A stretch of 10,199 bases of DNA. Origin: JAEUMW01 sp039807745. GTDB lineage: Bacteria > Pseudomonadota > Gammaproteobacteria > Burkholderiales > JAEUMW01. Positions 8,011-10,199 of this stretch are shown one piece after another (within the stretch, counting starts at the first letter, position 1; each line of letters starts with the position of its first letter). The stretch spans positions 1-10,199 of the forward strand of contig JBDHRV010000129.1 of assembly GCA_039807745.1 (NCBI GenBank). Direction: 5' to 3'. The translations under genes were made by a program, and so were the position numbers. Below the pieces are notes generated by a model, which saw nothing but the letters and a program-made list of their open reading frames with translations, was not told the DNA's origin and did not search any database.

Positions 8011-9178
8011 CGCAAGGCCGTGTGCTGTCGGCGCATGGCTGCTCGTCGCCGCGGCGACCGCCGCACCCTACGTGCCGCAGGACGATGCAACGGTGCTCGA
8101 GCGCCTGCCGGTGAAGTCCACCGACCCGGTCGCGCGCGAGCTGCGAGAACTGCGTGCGCAGCTCGCTGCCGAGCCCGACAACGCCGAGGCTGCGGTCGAC
8201 CTCGCCCGGCGCTACTTTCGGCTCGCGTTGGCGGAAGGCGATCCACGGTTCGTCGGCTATGCGGAGGCCGCGCTGCGCCCGTGGTGGGGCACGCCTGACC
8301 CACCCCATGACATCCTCGTGATGCGGGCGCTGCTGCAGCAGTACCGGCACGATTTCGGCGGTGCGCTCGGCACGCTCGGCGCCGCCGCGAAGTCGGATCC
8401 CTCGGACCCCGAGGTGCACCTGTGGCGCGCCGCCATCCTGCTCGTGCAGGCCGACTACGCTGGTGCGGCAAGCGCCTGCGAGGCGCTGCGCGCAACCGCC
8501 CAGGCGCTCGACTATGCCGGCTGCAGAACCTCGGTCGACGGCGTCACGGGCAAGGCGGCGCAGGCGTACGCGATGCTGAACGACAGCCTCGCGAGCTCGA
8601 GGCGGATCCGCAGCGGCGCAAGGCTCTGGATGCTGACACGGCTGGCGGAGTTCTCGATCCTCGTCGGCGAGGACGATCGCGCCGAGCGTCATTTCCGGGA
8701 AGCGCTCGCGCTCGGCGTCAATGACCAGTTTCTGCTGGCGGCGTATGCGGATTTCCTGCTCGATCGCCACCGCCCCGCAGAGGTGATCGAACTGCTGAAG
8801 GGCTGGACGCGCGCGGACACGCTGCTGCTGCGCCTCGCGCTCGCCGAGAAAGCGGTGGACGCGCCGACCCTGGACCAGCACGTGCGCACGCTGCAGGCGC
8901 GGTTCGACGCGGCCGCGCTGCGCGGCGAGTCGCTGCACCAGCAGGAGGAAGCGCGTCTGCATCTCGACCTGCTCGGAAATCCCCCGCGTGCCCTGACGTT
9001 GGCGAAGGACAACTGGACCCTGCAGCGCGAACCGAGGGACGCGCGCATTCTGCTCGAGGCCGCGCTCGCGGCGAACGATCCGGCAGCGGCGCAACCCGCG
9101 CTCGACTGGCTGGCGCGCTCCGGTTACGAGGACCCGCGGCTGCGCAGGCTGGCGGTGCGACTCACGACACGGCCGTGA
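7925..9178 (+). CDS. TPR-repeat protein with N-terminal export signal
   Basis: With GTG 7925 the product is 417 residues. A basic stretch (RKRPW, 21-25) and a hydrophobic segment (AVGAWLLVAAATAA, 34-47) look like a signal peptide or anchor ending near AAPYVPQ. The rest is Ala/Leu/Arg-rich helical repeats of TPR type: a first at about 70-118 (LAAEPDNAEAAVDLARRYF), then about 131-197 (SDPSDPEVHLWRAAILL), 232-263 (DRAERHFREALALG) and 268-295, with weaker repeats to 400. TPRs are protein-docking scaffolds, so it probably works in the periplasm with a partner. The start is uncertain: 7925 is the only reasonable in-frame start before the signal, its ribosome site is poor, and it gives an unusually long N-region. 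The stop overlaps the next gene's GTG (GTGA, 9175-9178), implying translational coupling with the HupE/UreJ protein, the likely partner. Confidence 0.82.
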   Translation: MKPARHLSRAPRGFGSAPATRKRPWTNFFARPCAVGAWLLVAAATAAPYVPQDDATVLERLPVKSTDPVARELRELRAQLAAEPDNAEAAVDLARRYFRLALAEGDPRFVGYAEAALRPWWGTPDPPHDILVMRALLQQYRHDFGGALGTLGAAAKSDPSDPEVHLWRAAILLVQADYAGAASACEALRATAQALDYAGCRTSVDGVTGKAAQAYAMLNDSLASSRRIRSGARLWMLTRLAEFSILVGEDDRAERHFREALALGVNDQFLLAAYADFLLDRHRPAEVIELLKGWTRADTLLLRLALAEKAVDAPTLDQHVRTLQARFDAAALRGESLHQQEEARLHLDLLGNPPRALTLAKDNWTLQREPRDARILLEAALAANDPAAAQPALDWLARSGYEDPRLRRLAVRLTTRP

Positions 9179-10199
9179 GACTGCTCGCCCTGTTGCTCCT
9201 GCTGATGGCCGTGCCGGCCCTCGCGCACAAACCGAGCGACAGTTATCTCGCGCTCACGGTCGACGCCGCGAAGGTCGATGGCCAATGGGATATCGCGCTG
9301 CGCGACCTCGATTACGCGATCGGCCTCGATGCGAACGGCGACGGCGACATCACCTGGGGCGAGCTGAAGGCACGCCACCCGGACATCGCGGCCTACGCGC
9401 TCGCCCGACTCGCCGTGCGTGCGGATGACACGCCATGCCCCGCGCGGGTCGTCGGACACCTGGTGGACGACCACAGCGACGGCGCCTACGCGGTGCTGAG
9501 ATTCGTCGCGACCTGCCCCGGGCCGGTCACGAATCTCGACGTCGAGTACAGCCTGCTGTTCGATGTCGATCCGCAGCATCGCGGGCTGCTGCGCCTCGCG
9601 CACGCCGGCACGACACGCACGGCGATCTTCAGCCCGGAGCGCAGCCGTCAGACGTTCGATCTGACGGCGCCGTCGCGGTGGCGGCAGTTCGTGCAGTTCG
9701 GACGCGAAGGCGTCTGGCATATCTGGATCGGCTTCGACCACATCCTCTTCCTGCTCTCGCTCCTGCTGCCGGCAGTGCTCACGCGGCAGGACGATCGCTG
9801 GGAGGCCGTCGAGGCGTTCGCCCCCGCGTTCTGGGACGTGTTCAAGATCGTCACCGCCTTCACCGTCGCGCACTCGATCACCCTGAGCCTCGCCACGCTC
9901 GGTGTCGTATCCCTGCCTTCGCGCTGGACCGAATCGGCGATCGCGCTGTCGGTGGTGCTGGCAGCGCTGAACAACCTGTTTCCCGTCGTGCGCGGCAAAC
10001 GGTGGCTCCTGGCGTTCGCGTTCGGGCTGGTGCACGGCTTCGGCTTCGCGAGCGTACTGGCGGATCTCGGCCTGCCGCAAGGCGCGCTGCTGCTCGCGCT
10101 GGTGGCGTTCAACCTCGGCGTCGAAGCCGGGCAGTTGGCGATCGTGACGGCGTTTCTACCCGTGGCCTTCGCGCTTCGCGACACCGCGTTCTATCGGCG
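9175..10199 (+). CDS. HupE/UreJ family membrane protein with EF-hand loop (partial, runs off right edge)
   Basis: There are 341 codons visible and the frame is still open at the window edge. The N-terminus MRLLALLLLLMAVPALA is a signal peptide, followed by HKPSDSYLAL. The exported domain (about 18-170) contains a perfect EF-hand loop, D52-A-N-G-D-G-D-I-T-W-G-E63, with acidic/Asn ligands at loop positions 1, 3, 5, 7 and 12. It also has two Cys (88, 114) that could bond. The membrane part has HupE/UreJ_2 hallmarks: WHIWIGFDHILFLLSLLLP (181-199), FKIVTAFTVAHSITLSLATL (223-242), FGLVHGFGFASVLADLGLP (283-301) and FNLGVEAGQL (312-321). His 182, 189, 233, 287 and Glu 317 sit in helices and are candidate metal ligands. 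HupE and UreJ proteins move nickel or cobalt; for this long subfamily the metal is not established. GTG 9175 overlaps the TPR stop by 4 bases. Confidence 0.88.
   Translation, partial: MRLLALLLLLMAVPALAHKPSDSYLALTVDAAKVDGQWDIALRDLDYAIGLDANGDGDITWGELKARHPDIAAYALARLAVRADDTPCPARVVGHLVDDHSDGAYAVLRFVATCPGPVTNLDVEYSLLFDVDPQHRGLLRLAHAGTTRTAIFSPERSRQTFDLTAPSRWRQFVQFGREGVWHIWIGFDHILFLLSLLLPAVLTRQDDRWEAVEAFAPAFWDVFKIVTAFTVAHSITLSLATLGVVSLPSRWTESAIALSVVLAALNNLFPVVRGKRWLLAFAFGLVHGFGFASVLADLGLPQGALLLALVAFNLGVEAGQLAIVTAFLPVAFALRDTAFYR

Noticed and set aside
9124..10080. 318-codon minus-strand frame over the HupE/UreJ gene
   Set aside because: Arg/Glu/Gln-rich antisense shadow. The plus-strand frame has a signal peptide, EF-hand and family motifs.

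Overview
This is a GC-rich, densely coded bacterial window. It has strong G/C bias at third codon positions, GTG starts, short gaps and short gene overlaps. The gene content (QorA-type quinone reductase, CstA carrier, AI-2E/PerM-type membrane protein, NYN-LOTUS protein, DUF4331 and HupE/UreJ proteins) fits a proteobacterium, most likely beta or gamma. That placement is inferred from protein resemblance and codon bias only. There are no mobile elements, phage genes, tRNAs, rRNAs or CRISPR arrays, so it looks like ordinary chromosome.

Left part (1-4647, plus strand). In order: a small DUF456 membrane protein, a bulged 13-bp inverted repeat, an NYN-domain protein with a C-terminal LOTUS/OST-HTH domain (putative RNase or RNA-binding protein), a 14-bp palindrome over the ribosome binding site of the next gene, the 12+ TM carbon-starvation carrier CstA, and the zinc-free quinone oxidoreductase QorA. 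Gaps after the NYN gene are 31 and 49 bases, so these three could share a transcript, but their functions are not obviously linked. qorA overlaps tail-to-tail by 21 bases with an AI-2E family (PerM/YdiK-like) membrane protein gene on the minus strand (4627-5748).

Right part (5749-10199). A 244-base gap separates the AI-2E gene from a divergent gene for a secreted 542-residue DUF4331 protein. This faces a 55-codon gene for a tiny exported Lys/Asp-rich peptide (7715-7882, minus), with an 11-bp hairpin between their 3' ends. Divergent from the peptide gene is a TPR protein with a signal peptide-like segment. Its stop overlaps by 4 bases (GTGA) the start of a HupE/UreJ-family membrane protein that runs off the right edge. 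Every product in this half has an export signal or is a membrane protein. The DUF4331 protein has a dockerin-like Asp loop and the HupE/UreJ protein a textbook EF-hand loop, both predicted outside the cytoplasm.

The right half is the best candidate for an undescribed system: a cell-envelope module of DUF4331, small charged peptide, TPR and HupE/UreJ proteins, perhaps for metal (Ca2+, Ni2+/Co2+ or other) sensing or handling. The sequence shows co-location, export signals and Ca-type loops; the shared function is inference.
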